The notes under the pieces were generated by a model. The model made no database searches, was not told where the DNA came from, and saw only the letters and a list, made by a program, of their open reading frames with translations. DNA of 64,000 bases from Bacillus renqingensis (GTDB lineage: Bacteria; Bacillota; Bacilli; Bacillales; Cytobacillaceae), in the NCBI RefSeq assembly GCF_016464375.1, contig NZ_JADDIU010000005.1, positions 124,001-188,000 on the forward strand, in the 5' to 3' direction. This document shows, in pieces, positions 34,780-44,020 of this stretch; position 1 is the stretch's first letter, and each line of letters opens with the position of its first letter. Both the position numbers and the translations under genes were made by a program.

Positions 34780-34780
34780 A

Positions 34781-35977
34781 TTATAATAAAGGTGATATAC
34801 AGTAGGCTATGGCTTCTTTTATGGCTCGCAATAGGTTTGGTTTTTCCAATGTTTGGAGTGTTAGCCGTTTGGAGTCGTGGATGTCTTTTTTTATAATGTT
34901 TTTTAACCGGGTGATGAAGGCTAAATCATAGATGAGGCAGTTGATTTCTTTGTTCAAAAAGAGGCTGCGTTTGTCGAAATTGGCGGTGCCGACGTCACAG
35001 ACTTTATCATCAATTAAAATGGTTTTGGCATGATAAAACCCATTTTTATATTGATAAACCACAGCCCCTTCACGTAACAGTTTCCGAAAATAACGGTACG
35101 AGGCCTCTTGAACAAGCATATGGTCCGCTGCATATGGAACAACTACCGTAATCCGAACCCCTCGCCTTAATGCCGCCAGCAATGCATCCAAAATACGCCG
35201 GCTGGGAATAAAATAAGGCGTACCAATCATCACTTCCTTTTCCGCCAGTTGAATGAGCTTTATAAACCGCCCTTCAAGCTGGTTGGCCTCTGTCGGGATC
35301 AATTGATGGCGAATCCTGCCTTGTTCAAGTACAGGAGTAACATCTGGCCCCATACCATCCCGATTACCGGCCGCCCTTTGCCAATCTAGTGAAAACTCAG
35401 TCTGTAAAAACTTCACGCTTTCCCCGGTTATTTTCAAATGGTAATCTCGCCAAGGGCGTAAACGTTGTGGACCCTCGTCAATATATTCGTTGCCAATATT
35501 AAAACCGCCTAGGTAGGCAATTTTGCCGTCAATCACGGAAATTTTCCGATGGTTTCTTACTTGCGCAGAATAAAACAGAAACGGAAAGGTGACAGGTTCA
35601 CTAAAGGCAAATTTTACCCCTGTCCGCTGTAAATCCGCCACTTCAGATTTTTTCAGCTTCAAACTGCCCAGCCGGTCAAGCAGGAGGCGCACCTCGACAC
35701 CTTCGCGCGCCTTTTCTTGTAAAATGGTCAAAAATTTTTTGCTAAACAGATCATCCTTTACAATATAAAACAAGACATCGATAGATCTTTCCGCCCCCTG
35801 CAGGGCGGCAAAATAATCGCGAAACAGCTCTTTTCCATGTGTGAAAATCTCAATATCACCGTGAAGAATCGGGGTTTCAACATGTTGAACGCGCGCAAGA
35901 TGTCTCTTTCGGCCTATGTAAAAATCGAAACCAAGCCATATAAGGATGAGAAATAAACCTACACCAAGTACATTCAT
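34781..35977 (-). CDS. ywjE: Cardiolipin synthase family phospholipase D-type enzyme (YwjE/ClsB-like)
   Basis: A 398-residue PLD-superfamily phosphatidyltransferase. One N-terminal membrane helix (VLGVGLFLILIWLGFDFYI) is followed by two HKD motifs: HRKISVIDGKIAYLGGFN and HAKTILIDDKVCDVGTANFD. It condenses phosphatidylglycerol to cardiolipin. ATG 35977 is seven bases after GGAGG; the frame extends further but without a signal. In B. subtilis ywjE lies beside ywjF, as here, divergently arranged. A family-A repeat abuts its 3' end. Confidence 0.92.
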   Translation of the reverse strand: MNVLGVGLFLILIWLGFDFYIGRKRHLARVQHVETPILHGDIEIFTHGKELFRDYFAALQGAERSIDVLFYIVKDDLFSKKFLTILQEKAREGVEVRLLLDRLGSLKLKKSEVADLQRTGVKFAFSEPVTFPFLFYSAQVRNHRKISVIDGKIAYLGGFNIGNEYIDEGPQRLRPWRDYHLKITGESVKFLQTEFSLDWQRAAGNRDGMGPDVTPVLEQGRIRHQLIPTEANQLEGRFIKLIQLAEKEVMIGTPYFIPSRRILDALLAALRRGVRITVVVPYAADHMLVQEASYRYFRKLLREGAVVYQYKNGFYHAKTILIDDKVCDVGTANFDKRSLFLNKEINCLIYDLAFITRLKNIIKKDIHDSKRLTLQTLEKPNLLRAIKEAIAYCISPLL

Positions 35978-36056
35978 TGGAATTCCTCCAATCGGTGAAA
36001 TTAGTGTTTCCAAGACAGCTCCATTCTATAACTTGATGAAATCTTGTAAAAATAGA

Positions 36057-36084
36057 TTGACTGAATGCTCATTCATTATATAAT
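36057..36084 (+). promoter_or_regulatory. ywjF promoter with TetR/FadR-like operator
   Basis: TTGACT (36057-36062), a 16-bp spacer and TATAAT (36079-36084) form a strong sigma-A promoter. The palindrome TGAATG-CT-CATTCA at 36062-36075 fills the spacer, so a bound repressor would block polymerase. The B. subtilis FadR operator is similar (TGAATGA-N4-TCATTCA) but four bases longer. Confidence 0.7.
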
Positions 36085-36168
36085 AGAGATAAGTTCGATT
36101 CAGAAAATTAATTATTTTCAACTACTTAAAAAACAATCGCGGAGAATGAAAGGAAAGGAGCATTTTAC

Positions 36169-38274
36169 ATGAATGGTCTATTATGGATCAACCTTATTGC
36201 ATTTCTTGCTGTAACCGCTTACGGTGTGGGCCTATTCACTTATGTTGTCAAAACGCGGATCCAATACATCAAGCTCGGAAAAAAGGCGGAGTTTGACAAC
36301 AATGTCAAGGAACGGTTAAACAAAATCTGGGTCATGGTATTTGGGCAAAAGAAGCTGTTAAAGGATAAAAAGAGCGGCGCGATCCACGTCATGTTCTTTT
36401 ACGGCTTTCTGCTCGTTCAGTTTGGCGCAATTGATTTTATTTGGAAAGGAATTAAACCGGGCTCACATCTCCCGCTTGGCCCGCTATATCCAGCGTTTAC
36501 GTTTTTCCAGGAACTTGTCACCTTAATGATTTTAGTCGCGGTCGTCTGGGCATTCTACCGCCGTTACATCGAAAAACTTGTCCGCCTCAAGCGGGGATTT
36601 AAATCAGGGCTTGTTTTAATTTTTATCGGCGGCTTAATGGTTTCCGTCCTTCTCGGAAACGGCATGGGCATCATCTGGCATGGTGAAGAACCATCATGGT
36701 CAGAACCGGTTGCATCACTGATTGCGCTTGTCTTTTCCGGAATTGGCGAAACCGCCTCCATCATCGTTTTCTATATCGCCTGGTGGATCCACTTACTATT
36801 CCTGCTTTCCTTCTTAGTGTATGTCCCGCAAGGAAAGCATGCCCACTTAATCGCCGGGCCGGCAAATGTCTACTTAAACCGCTTAGAAAAGCCGGGTAAA
36901 TTAACAAAGATAGATTTCGAAGATGAAACACAGGAATCCTTCGGAGTTGGAAAAATTGAAGACTTCACCCAGCTGCAAATGGTTGATTTCTACGCCTGTG
37001 TGGAGTGCGGCCGCTGCACCAATATGTGTCCGGCAACAGGCACTGGAAAGATGCTGTCGCCCATGGATCTCATTCTCAAAATGCGCGACCATCTCACCAA
37101 TTACGGGGCCGCGGTGACGTCGAAAAAACCGTGGGTGCCGACATTTGCCTTTCAGCATACAAAAGGAAACCAGCTTGCACTTGCTGCAAGCGGACAGGGG
37201 GCACAGGAATCAGCGGCGGCCCTTTACAACCCCAGCCTGATTGGTGACGTCATTACCGAAGAGGAAATCTGGGCCTGTACGACCTGCCGCAACTGTGAAG
37301 ATCAATGTCCGGTCATGAACGAACATGTCGAAAAAATCATCGATCTGAGGCGTTTCTTAGTGTTAACAGAAGGAAAAATGAACCCGGATGCCCAAAGAGC
37401 GATGACCAATATCGAACGCCAAGGCAACCCGTGGGGCCTAAACCGCAAAGAGCGCGAAAACTGGCGCGAGCTGCGCGACGATGTCCGGGTGCCAACCGTG
37501 AAAGAGATGAAGAAGGCTGGCGAAGAGTTTGACTACCTCTTCTGGGTAGGAGCGATGGGCTCCTACGATAACCGCAGCCAGAAGATTGCCCTCTCCTTTG
37601 CCAAGCTGTTAAATGAAGCAGGCGTGAAGTTCGCCGTCCTTGGAAATAAGGAAAAGAACTCCGGGGATACAGCACGCCGCCTTGGTAACGAGTTCCTATT
37701 CCAGGAGCTGGCCGTTAAAAATATTGAGGAATTCGAAAAGGCAGGCGTAAAGAAAATCATCACCACCGATCCGCATGCCTATAATATTTTCAAAAATGAA
37801 TACCCTGATTTCGGCTTGACGGATGTCGAGGTTTATCATCATACGGAAATTCTTTATCAGCTGGTCAGGGACGGCAAGCTTGTGCCAAGGTACGATGTCA
37901 ATGAAACCATAACCTTCCATGATTCTTGTTATCTAGGGCGCTACAATGATGTCTATGATCCGCCGCGTGAGATTTTAAAAGCGATTCCAGGTGTGAAACT
38001 GGTGGAAATGGAGCGAAACCGCGACACGGCGATGTGCTGCGGCGCCGGCGGCGGTTTGATGTGGATGGAGGAGGACACCGGCCAGCGGATTAACGTGGCC
38101 CGTACAGAACAGGCGTTGGAAGTAAATCCATCGATGATCAGTTCGGCCTGTCCCTATTGCTTAACAATGCTTTCTGACGGAACGAAGGCAAAAGAAGTTG
38201 AAGACAAGATTGCGACCTACGATGTAGCAGAAATACTGGAAAAAGCAGTTTGCGGCACGCCGGCAGCGTCTTAA
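36169..38274 (+). CDS. ywjF: Membrane iron-sulfur oxidoreductase YwjF (HdrD-like, ETF-quinone link)
   Basis: A 701-residue fusion. The N-terminal 250 residues are helical and NarI-like, with histidines for heme b. Two ferredoxin clusters follow (CVECGRCTNMCPATGTGK and CTTCRNCEDQCPVMNEH), then two CCG domains (HDSCYLGRYNDVYDPP, MCCGAGGG and CPYCLTML). This is the HdrD-like architecture of the ETF:menaquinone oxidoreductase (EMO) shown in syntrophic fatty-acid oxidisers; by homology it should move beta-oxidation electrons from ETF to menaquinone. It heads the acyl-CoA block and its promoter carries a TetR-type operator. ATG 36169 follows AAAGGAG. Confidence 0.92.
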   Translation: MNGLLWINLIAFLAVTAYGVGLFTYVVKTRIQYIKLGKKAEFDNNVKERLNKIWVMVFGQKKLLKDKKSGAIHVMFFYGFLLVQFGAIDFIWKGIKPGSHLPLGPLYPAFTFFQELVTLMILVAVVWAFYRRYIEKLVRLKRGFKSGLVLIFIGGLMVSVLLGNGMGIIWHGEEPSWSEPVASLIALVFSGIGETASIIVFYIAWWIHLLFLLSFLVYVPQGKHAHLIAGPANVYLNRLEKPGKLTKIDFEDETQESFGVGKIEDFTQLQMVDFYACVECGRCTNMCPATGTGKMLSPMDLILKMRDHLTNYGAAVTSKKPWVPTFAFQHTKGNQLALAASGQGAQESAAALYNPSLIGDVITEEEIWACTTCRNCEDQCPVMNEHVEKIIDLRRFLVLTEGKMNPDAQRAMTNIERQGNPWGLNRKERENWRELRDDVRVPTVKEMKKAGEEFDYLFWVGAMGSYDNRSQKIALSFAKLLNEAGVKFAVLGNKEKNSGDTARRLGNEFLFQELAVKNIEEFEKAGVKKIITTDPHAYNIFKNEYPDFGLTDVEVYHHTEILYQLVRDGKLVPRYDVNETITFHDSCYLGRYNDVYDPPREILKAIPGVKLVEMERNRDTAMCCGAGGGLMWMEEDTGQRINVARTEQALEVNPSMISSACPYCLTMLSDGTKAKEVEDKIATYDVAEILEKAVCGTPAAS

Positions 38275-38286
38275 TTTTTGGAAATA

Positions 38287-38352
38287 GTAGAGGTTGAAAA
38301 CAAAATTTTAGCAATTTTGTGTAAAACAATTCAACTTCTACTATTTTTTTTG
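38287..38352 (+). terminator. Terminator after ywjF
   Basis: AGTAGAGGTTGAA and TTCAACTTCTACT enclose a second stem (CAAAATT/AATTTTG) and are followed by TATTTTTTTT. Confidence 0.8.
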
Positions 38353-38368
38353 TAAAATAGAGTTATTG

Positions 38369-38403
38369 GTAAAGCGCTTACACAAATAATGAACGAGCGT
38401 TCA
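38369..38403 (+). promoter_or_regulatory. Regulatory region of the thiolase gene: cre-like site and TetR-type palindrome
   Basis: GTAAAGCGCTTACA at 38369-38382 resembles a cre site (two mismatches to TGWAANCGNTNWCA). TGAACG-AG-CGTTCA at 38390-38403 has the same geometry as the operator in front of ywjF. The promoter hexamers themselves are not clear. Together they suggest carbon catabolite repression plus acyl-CoA-responsive control. Confidence 0.55.
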
Positions 38404-38452
38404 GTCGTTTAGGAAATCCAAGTTTTTTAATAGAAAGGGAGAGTGTTTGGCA

Positions 38453-39640
38453 ATGGGGAGAACGGTTATTTTAAGCGGTGTACGTACGCCGTTTGGTAAA
38501 TTTGGCGGCGGACTCAGCAGTTTTTCTGCTGCACAGCTGGGGGGATTCGCAATAAAAGAAGCGCTGAAGCGGGCTAAGGTAGCAGCAGATGATGTGGGCG
38601 AGGTTATTTTTGGAAACGTTTTACAAGGGGGGCAAGGGCAAATCCCATCCCGTCAAGCAGCCCGAAATGCGGGACTGCCGTGGGAAGTGAAAACAGAAAC
38701 CATCAATAAGGTCTGCGCCTCCGGGCTCCGGAGCGTAACGCTGGCTGACCAAATCATACGTCTTGGCGATGAAGAAGTGATCATTGCCGGGGGCATGGAA
38801 TCGATGAGCAATGCCCCTTACGTATTACCAAATGCACGCTGGGGCTTGCGGATGGGCGATACGACGCTTCAAGACTTGATGATCCGTGACGGGTTGAGCT
38901 GCAGCTTCACAGGGGTTCACATGGGTACATATGGGAACTCAACGGCTGAAGAGCTGGGCCTCAGCCGTGAAGCCCAGGATGAGTGGGCGCTTCGAAGCCA
39001 TCAACGGGCAATCGCTGCCATGGAAGGCGGCAAATTGGCTGAAGAAATTGTCGCTGTCGAAGTGCCGCAGCGAAAAGGGGCGCCGCTTGTGGTTGAACAG
39101 GATGAAGCCCCAAGGAAAGATACTTCATTAGAAAAACTAGCAAAGCTGGCACCAGCCTTTAATGGTGCAGGAACCATTACCGCCGGCAATGCCCCTGGTG
39201 TCAACGACGGCGCCGGTGCACTCGTGCTCATGAGCGAAGAACGCGCGCAGCAGGAAGGTCGGAAGGTGGAGGCCGTGATTATTGGGCAGGCCGCGATTGC
39301 CATTGAAGCGAAGGACTTCCCAAAGACACCGGGACTCGTCATCAATGAAATTTTGCAAAAAACAGGAAAAAGCTTGGCTGACATCGATTTGTTTGAAATT
39401 AATGAAGCATTTGCCGCTGTCGCCTTAGCAAGCGGGCAAATTGCCGGTCTTGACCCGGAGAAGATCAATGTCAACGGCGGCGCAGTGGCCCTGGGGCATC
39501 CAATCGGTGCCAGCGGAGCACGGATCATTATTACCTTAATGCATGAATTAAAGCGGCGCGGCGGCGGCATCGGAGTAGCAGCCATTTGCTCCGGCGGCGG
39601 TCAAGGAGATGCCGTAATGATTGAGGTGCCAAACGAGTAA
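38453..39640 (+). CDS. Acetyl-CoA C-acetyltransferase (thiolase)
   Basis: A 395-residue thiolase. The nucleophilic cysteine is in [17 protein letters not shown], and the C-terminal motifs are [19 protein letters not shown] and [16 protein letters not shown]. It cleaves acetoacetyl-CoA or 3-ketoacyl-CoA, or condenses acetyl-CoA. ATG 38453 is ten bases after AGGGAGAG; TTG 38447 is an alternative. It resembles MmgA of B. subtilis and heads the gene run thl-hbd-acd-acd-tetR-icmF. Control probably by the TetR-type palindrome and a cre-like site upstream. Confidence 0.93.
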   Translation: MGRTVILSGVRTPFGKFGGGLSSFSAAQLGGFAIKEALKRAKVAADDVGEVIFGNVLQGGQGQIPSRQAARNAGLPWEVKTETINKVCASGLRSVTLADQIIRLGDEEVIIAGGMESMSNAPYVLPNARWGLRMGDTTLQDLMIRDGLSCSFTGVHMGTYGNSTAEELGLSREAQDEWALRSHQRAIAAMEGGKLAEEIVAVEVPQRKGAPLVVEQDEAPRKDTSLEKLAKLAPAFNGAGTITAGNAPGVNDGAGALVLMSEERAQQEGRKVEAVIIGQAAIAIEAKDFPKTPGLVINEILQKTGKSLADIDLFEINEAFAAVALASGQIAGLDPEKINVNGGAVALGHPIGASGARIIITLMHELKRRGGGIGVAAICSGGGQGDAVMIEVPNE

Positions 39641-39709
39641 GGCGGTGCAACATAGTGGCGGTCGGATCAAGCGGTGTAACTGCCGGATAACGCCCGCCAC
39701 TCGCGGCTA

Positions 39710-39853
39710 GGCGTCGCCAACTGTCGTAAAGGTGTTGCCAATTGACGTATAGGCGCCGCCAACTGTCGTATAGCGTTGCGAATTGTCGTAAAGGCGTCTC
39801 CAATTGTCGTATAGCAATGCCAACTGTGGTATAGGCGTTGCCAATTGTCTTCA
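39710..39853 (+). repeat. Array of seven 20-21-bp units (array 2)
   Basis: Seven tandem units with consensus GCGTTGCCAAYTGTCGTATA plus one base, of 21, 21, 21, 20, 21, 20 and 21 bp. It lies between the thiolase gene and the 3-hydroxyacyl-CoA dehydrogenase gene. The 70 bp before it carry looser copies (GGCGGTGCAAC, GCGGTGTAACTGCCGGATAA). Confidence 0.85.
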
Positions 39854-39886
39854 GCCTTGATTTTTAAAAAAACTGGAGGGGAAACG

Positions 39887-40750
39887 ATGAAGCTTGAAAA
39901 AGTAATGGTCGTTGGAGCAGGGCAAATGGGTGCAGGGATTGCTCAGGTTTGCGCCCAGGCGGGATACAAGGTCCTGTTACATGATTTGAAACCGGAATTT
40001 GTCGAGCGTGGACTCGGGGTGATTGACAAGAACCTTTCCCGCAATGTAGACAAAGGGCGGATGACGGAGCGGGAAAAGCAGGAGGTAATCAATAACCTCA
40101 CGGCGTCTACGGATTTACAGGATGCGGCTGGCGTCGATCTTGTGATTGAAGCAGCCGTTGAAAAGATGGAAATAAAAGCGAAAATCTTTGCCCAACTGGA
40201 TAACATAACGCCGGTGCATGCCATCCTGGCCAGCAATACATCGTCATTGCCGATAACCGAAATTGCTGCGGCAACCAAGCGCCCGGAAAAGGTCATCGGG
40301 ATGCATTTTATGAATCCGGTACCGGTGATGAAGCTGGTGGAAATCATCCGCGGCTTGGCGACGGCTGATGAAGTATACCAGATGATTGAAGAGATGACGA
40401 AAACCTTGAATAAGGTCCCGGTTGCTGTGAATGACTTTCCAGGATTTGTCTCCAACCGCGTATTAATGCCAATGATTAATGAAGCCATTTATACATTATA
40501 CGAGGGAGTAGCCACGAAGGAGGCGATTGACGAGGTGATGAAGCTCGGCATGAACCACCCGATGGGGCCTTTAACCTTGGCAGATTTTATCGGACTTGAT
40601 ACCTGTCTGTATATTATGGAAACATTGCACGAAGGTTTTGGGGATGATAAATACCGCCCGTGCCCACTGCTGCGTAAATATGTGAAAGCCGGCTGGCTGG
40701 GTAAGAAGACAGGGCGCGGATTTTACGAGTATGAATCATCGCATAAGTGA
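39887..40750 (+). CDS. 3-hydroxybutyryl-CoA dehydrogenase
   Basis: A 287-residue NAD-dependent 3-hydroxyacyl-CoA dehydrogenase of the MmgB/Hbd type. The Rossmann motif [19 protein letters not shown] is at the N terminus, [13 protein letters not shown] and [19 protein letters not shown] carry the catalytic residues, and the C-terminal domain contains [22 protein letters not shown] 39887 follows GGAGGGG; the longer frame from 39845 overlaps the tandem array. It lies second in the acyl-CoA operon. Confidence 0.95.
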   Translation: MKLEKVMVVGAGQMGAGIAQVCAQAGYKVLLHDLKPEFVERGLGVIDKNLSRNVDKGRMTEREKQEVINNLTASTDLQDAAGVDLVIEAAVEKMEIKAKIFAQLDNITPVHAILASNTSSLPITEIAAATKRPEKVIGMHFMNPVPVMKLVEIIRGLATADEVYQMIEEMTKTLNKVPVAVNDFPGFVSNRVLMPMINEAIYTLYEGVATKEAIDEVMKLGMNHPMGPLTLADFIGLDTCLYIMETLHEGFGDDKYRPCPLLRKYVKAGWLGKKTGRGFYEYESSHK

Positions 40751-40810
40751 ACCTAGCTTGATACTTTTTTTAAAAAAAAGAGCAACCATCCTCGGAAAGG
40801 GGAAACCAAT

Positions 40811-41941
40811 ATGATGCTCACATTTACAGACGAACAAGAGATGCTGCGAAAAATAGTACGTGATTTTGCCCGGACGGAAATTGCCCCATTGGTTGAAACG
40901 ATGGAAAACGGGGTATTTCCCCGGGAAGTTCTCCGGAAAATGGGTTCGATGGGTTTGATGGGCATTCCCATTCCGGAAACGTTAGGTGGGGCGGCGATGG
41001 ACTTCACCTCTTATATTATCGCCATCCATGAGCTTTCCAAGGTGAGTGCGGCAATCGGCGTTATTCTATCGGTGCATACATCGGTCGGCACGAATCCCAT
41101 TGTCTATTTTGGGACGGAGGAACAACAGCAAAAATATGTACCGAAGCTTGCTTCTGGGGAATACTTAGGTGCCTTTTGCCTGACAGAGCCAAGCGCCGGG
41201 TCAGATGCGGCCAGCCTCAAGACTCGGGCGGTGAGGGATGGCGGCAATTACATCATCAACGGGTCGAAGCTGTTTATCACGAACGGCGGTGAAGCCGATG
41301 TCTATATTGTGTTTGCTACCACTGATACCCATTTAGGCACGAAGGGCATTGCGGCTTTTATTGTCGAAAAAAACACCCCAGGTCTTGTATTGGGCAAGGA
41401 TGAGAAGAAAATGGGCTTACATGGCTCAAGAACCGTCCAGCTTACCTTTGAGGATATGCGCGTTCCGGCTGATCATCTTCTCGGAAAAGAAGGGGAGGGC
41501 TTTAAAATCGCGATGGCTAACCTCGATGTCGGCCGCATCGGGATTGCGGCCCAGGCGCTCGGGATTGCGGAGGCCGCACTGGAGGCCGCCACCGTCTATG
41601 CCAAGGAACGGTATCAGTTTGGCAAACCGATTGCCGCTCAGCAAGGGATCGCCTTTAAGCTTGCTGACATGGCGACAAGTGTCGAGGCTGCGAGACTATT
41701 AGTCTATCGTGCGGCTGATTTACGGACGCGCGGCTTGAAATGCCGGATGGAGGCCTCAATGGCAAAGCTATTTGCAACAAGAACCGCGGTTGAAGTGACA
41801 ACAGAGGCGATTCAAGTATTCGGCGGCTACGGCTATACAGAGGATTACCCGGTCGAACGCTATTTCCGCGATGCTAAGGTGACGGAAATTTACGAAGGGA
41901 CGAGCGAGATCCAACGGATTGTAATTAGTAAGTATTTATAA
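40811..41941 (+). CDS. Acyl-CoA dehydrogenase (first copy)
   Basis: A 376-residue FAD-dependent acyl-CoA dehydrogenase. Typical blocks are AFCLTEPSAGSDAASLKT, GSKLFITNGG, and the catalytic glutamate region YTEDYPVERYFRDAKVTEIYEGTSEIQ (glutamate in IYEGTSE). Electrons go to ETF and then to YwjF. It resembles MmgC and short/branched-chain enzymes, but the chain-length preference cannot be read from sequence. Tandem ATGs lie at 40811 and 40814. A 21-bp repeat array separates it from a second, related acyl-CoA dehydrogenase gene. Confidence 0.93.
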   Translation: MMLTFTDEQEMLRKIVRDFARTEIAPLVETMENGVFPREVLRKMGSMGLMGIPIPETLGGAAMDFTSYIIAIHELSKVSAAIGVILSVHTSVGTNPIVYFGTEEQQQKYVPKLASGEYLGAFCLTEPSAGSDAASLKTRAVRDGGNYIINGSKLFITNGGEADVYIVFATTDTHLGTKGIAAFIVEKNTPGLVLGKDEKKMGLHGSRTVQLTFEDMRVPADHLLGKEGEGFKIAMANLDVGRIGIAAQALGIAEAALEAATVYAKERYQFGKPIAAQQGIAFKLADMATSVEAARLLVYRAADLRTRGLKCRMEASMAKLFATRTAVEVTTEAIQVFGGYGYTEDYPVERYFRDAKVTEIYEGTSEIQRIVISKYL

Positions 41942-41971
41942 GATAGAAGAGATATCCATATTGTTCCAAAA

Positions 41972-42187
41972 ATTGTAGATAAGGCTGTGAAAATTGTAGA
42001 TAGAGCCACGAAATTTGTAGATAACCCGCTCTATTTTATAGATAGGACCCTGGAATTTGTAGATGCCACAGAAATTGTAGATAGCCGGCTGAAAATTGTA
42101 GATAGAGCCACTGGATTTGTAGATAACCGGCTTAAATTTGTAGATAAAACGACAGAAATTGTAGATACCGAGCTGTAATTTGTGAGA
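41972..42187 (+). repeat. Array of ten 21-bp units (array 3)
   Basis: Units WTTGTAGATA-N8-RAA repeat ten times with a 21-bp period (one unit of 18 bp), then a partial unit. All units are multiples of three, so both strands stay open across the array, giving apparent proteins rich in IVD or IYNF. It sits between two acyl-CoA dehydrogenase genes. I regard it as non-coding. Confidence 0.9.
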
Positions 42188-42219
42188 ACCCTCAAAACAA
42201 ACATAGGAGGACAGCAAAA

Positions 42220-43359
42220 ATGAATTTCAAACTTACCGAAGAACATGAAATGATTCGTAAAATGGTGCGTGATTTTGCCAAAAATGAGGTTGAACCGACA
42301 GCGGCGGAGCGCGACGAGGCAGAGCGCTTTGACCGTGATATTTTTCAAAAAATGGCGGAGCTTGGCCTGACAGGGATTCCGTGGCCGGAGGAGTACGGCG
42401 GTATCGGCAGTGACTTTCTTGCCTATTGTATCGCAGTCGAAGAGCTGTCCCGCGTCGATTCGTCCGTCGGTGTTACCCTTTCCGCCCACACCTCACTGGC
42501 CGGTTGGCCCGTGTACAAATTCGGCAGCGAAGAGCAAAAGCAAAAGTATCTTCGCCCAATGGCGGAGGGCTCAAAGATTGGCGCTTACGGCTTAACAGAG
42601 CCGGGCAGCGGCTCCGATGCCGGCGGAATGAGAACAACGGCAAGACTGGAAGGCGATCATTATCTCCTCAATGGGTCAAAGATTTTTATCACCAACGGCG
42701 GTGTGGCCGACATCTATGTCGTATTTGCCCTGACCGATCCAGCAAGCAAGCAAAAAGGAACAACGGCGTTCATCATCGAAAAAGATTTTCCAGGCTTCTC
42801 TGTTGGCAAAAAAGAAAAGAAACTCGGGATTCGTTCGTCACCGACAACGGAAATTATTTTCGAAGATTGTAAGGTTCCCGTAGAAAACCGCCTCGGCTCA
42901 GAAGGCGAAGGCTTTAAAATCGCGATGATGACCCTCGATGGCGGCCGCAATGGAATCGCCGCGCAAGCAGTTGGAATCGCCCAAGGTGCGCTTGATGCCG
43001 CTGTCAGCTATGCAAAGGAACGCCATCAGTTCGGCAAACCGATCGCCGCCAACCAAGGAATCAGCTTCAAACTGGCGGATATGGCAACAGCCGTGGAGGC
43101 TTCCAGACTATTAACCTATCAGGCGGCATGGCTGGAATCAAACGGCTTGCCATACGGAAAAGAGTCGGCAATGTCGAAATTATTTGCCGGCGATACAGCG
43201 ATGAAGGTGACAACAGAAGCTGTGCAAGTATTTGGCGGCTACGGCTATACAAAGGATTACCCGGTGGAACGCTTCATGCGCGATGCCAAAATCACGCAAA
43301 TTTATGAAGGTACACAGGAAATCCAACGCCTCGTCATTTCCCGGATGTTAACGAAGTAA
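42220..43359 (+). CDS. Acyl-CoA dehydrogenase (second copy)
   Basis: A 379-residue acyl-CoA dehydrogenase, clearly related to the preceding gene product. Blocks: [56 protein letters not shown] and [27 protein letters not shown] with the catalytic glutamate. ATG 42220 follows AGGAGGA. The two genes probably arose by duplication and may divide straight-chain and branched substrates, the latter being suggested by the IcmF mutase downstream. A TetR regulator follows 13 bp later. Confidence 0.94.
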   Translation: MNFKLTEEHEMIRKMVRDFAKNEVEPTAAERDEAERFDRDIFQKMAELGLTGIPWPEEYGGIGSDFLAYCIAVEELSRVDSSVGVTLSAHTSLAGWPVYKFGSEEQKQKYLRPMAEGSKIGAYGLTEPGSGSDAGGMRTTARLEGDHYLLNGSKIFITNGGVADIYVVFALTDPASKQKGTTAFIIEKDFPGFSVGKKEKKLGIRSSPTTEIIFEDCKVPVENRLGSEGEGFKIAMMTLDGGRNGIAAQAVGIAQGALDAAVSYAKERHQFGKPIAANQGISFKLADMATAVEASRLLTYQAAWLESNGLPYGKESAMSKLFAGDTAMKVTTEAVQVFGGYGYTKDYPVERFMRDAKITQIYEGTQEIQRLVISRMLTK

Positions 43360-43372
43360 GGCGGGACCGGGG

Positions 43373-44020
43373 ATGATGAAGCGGGAAGTGAAGGCTTCAG
43401 TCAAGGATGAACGCCTTGTCCAAAAAAGGCGTGACCAAATGATCAAAGGGGCCGTTCAACTTTTTAAACAAAAGGGGTTTCACCGCACGACGACCAGAGA
43501 GATTGCTAAGGCGGCGGGATTTAGCATCGGCACATTGTACGAATATATCCGCACGAAGGAGGACGTTCTTTATCTCGTTTGTGACAGCATTTATGACCAT
43601 GTCAGCGAACGGCTGCAACAGGATCTCGAACGAAAACAAGGAACGTTAGAAAGCTTGCGACAAGGGATTGCTAACTTTTTCCATGTGATGGATGAAATGC
43701 AGGCCGAGGTGCTTGTCATGTATCAGGAAGTGAAATCACTCTCCAAGGATGCACTGCCATATGTGTTAAAAAAGGAAATGGAAATGGTCGGCATGTTTGA
43801 AACACTGTTGCAAAAATGTATCGAAAATCATCAGTTGAGTTTAACGGAAACACAAATTCAAATCATTGCCCATAATATTTTCGTGCAAGGGCAAATGTGG
43901 GGCTTTCGTCGTTGGGCATTACGAAAACTATATACACTAGATGAATATATTGAACTGCAAACCGAATTTTTACTTGCCGGATTAACCAAGTTTCAACCAA
44001 AGGGGGAGCAGAATGAGTAA
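43373..44020 (+). CDS. TetR/AcrR-family regulator of the acyl-CoA operon
   Basis: A 215-residue TetR protein. The N-terminal helix-turn-helix reads [41 protein letters not shown] in pieces; the C-terminal ligand domain is all helical and resembles FadR/YsiA-type acyl-CoA sensors. It sits between two catabolic genes and overlaps icmF by 8 bp, so it is probably autoregulated. The best operator candidates are the matching palindromes in front of ywjF and the thiolase gene. Ligand and targets are inferred from context. Confidence 0.88.
   Translation: MMKREVKASVKDERLVQKRRDQMIKGAVQLFKQKGFHRTTTREIAKAAGFSIGTLYEYIRTKEDVLYLVCDSIYDHVSERLQQDLERKQGTLESLRQGIANFFHVMDEMQAEVLVMYQEVKSLSKDALPYVLKKEMEMVGMFETLLQKCIENHQLSLTETQIQIIAHNIFVQGQMWGFRRWALRKLYTLDEYIELQTEFLLAGLTKFQPKGEQNE

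Noticed and set aside
41936..42217. Repetitive protein genes on either strand across array 3
   Set aside because: Open frames result from units being multiples of three; there is no ribosome site, and both strands are equally open.
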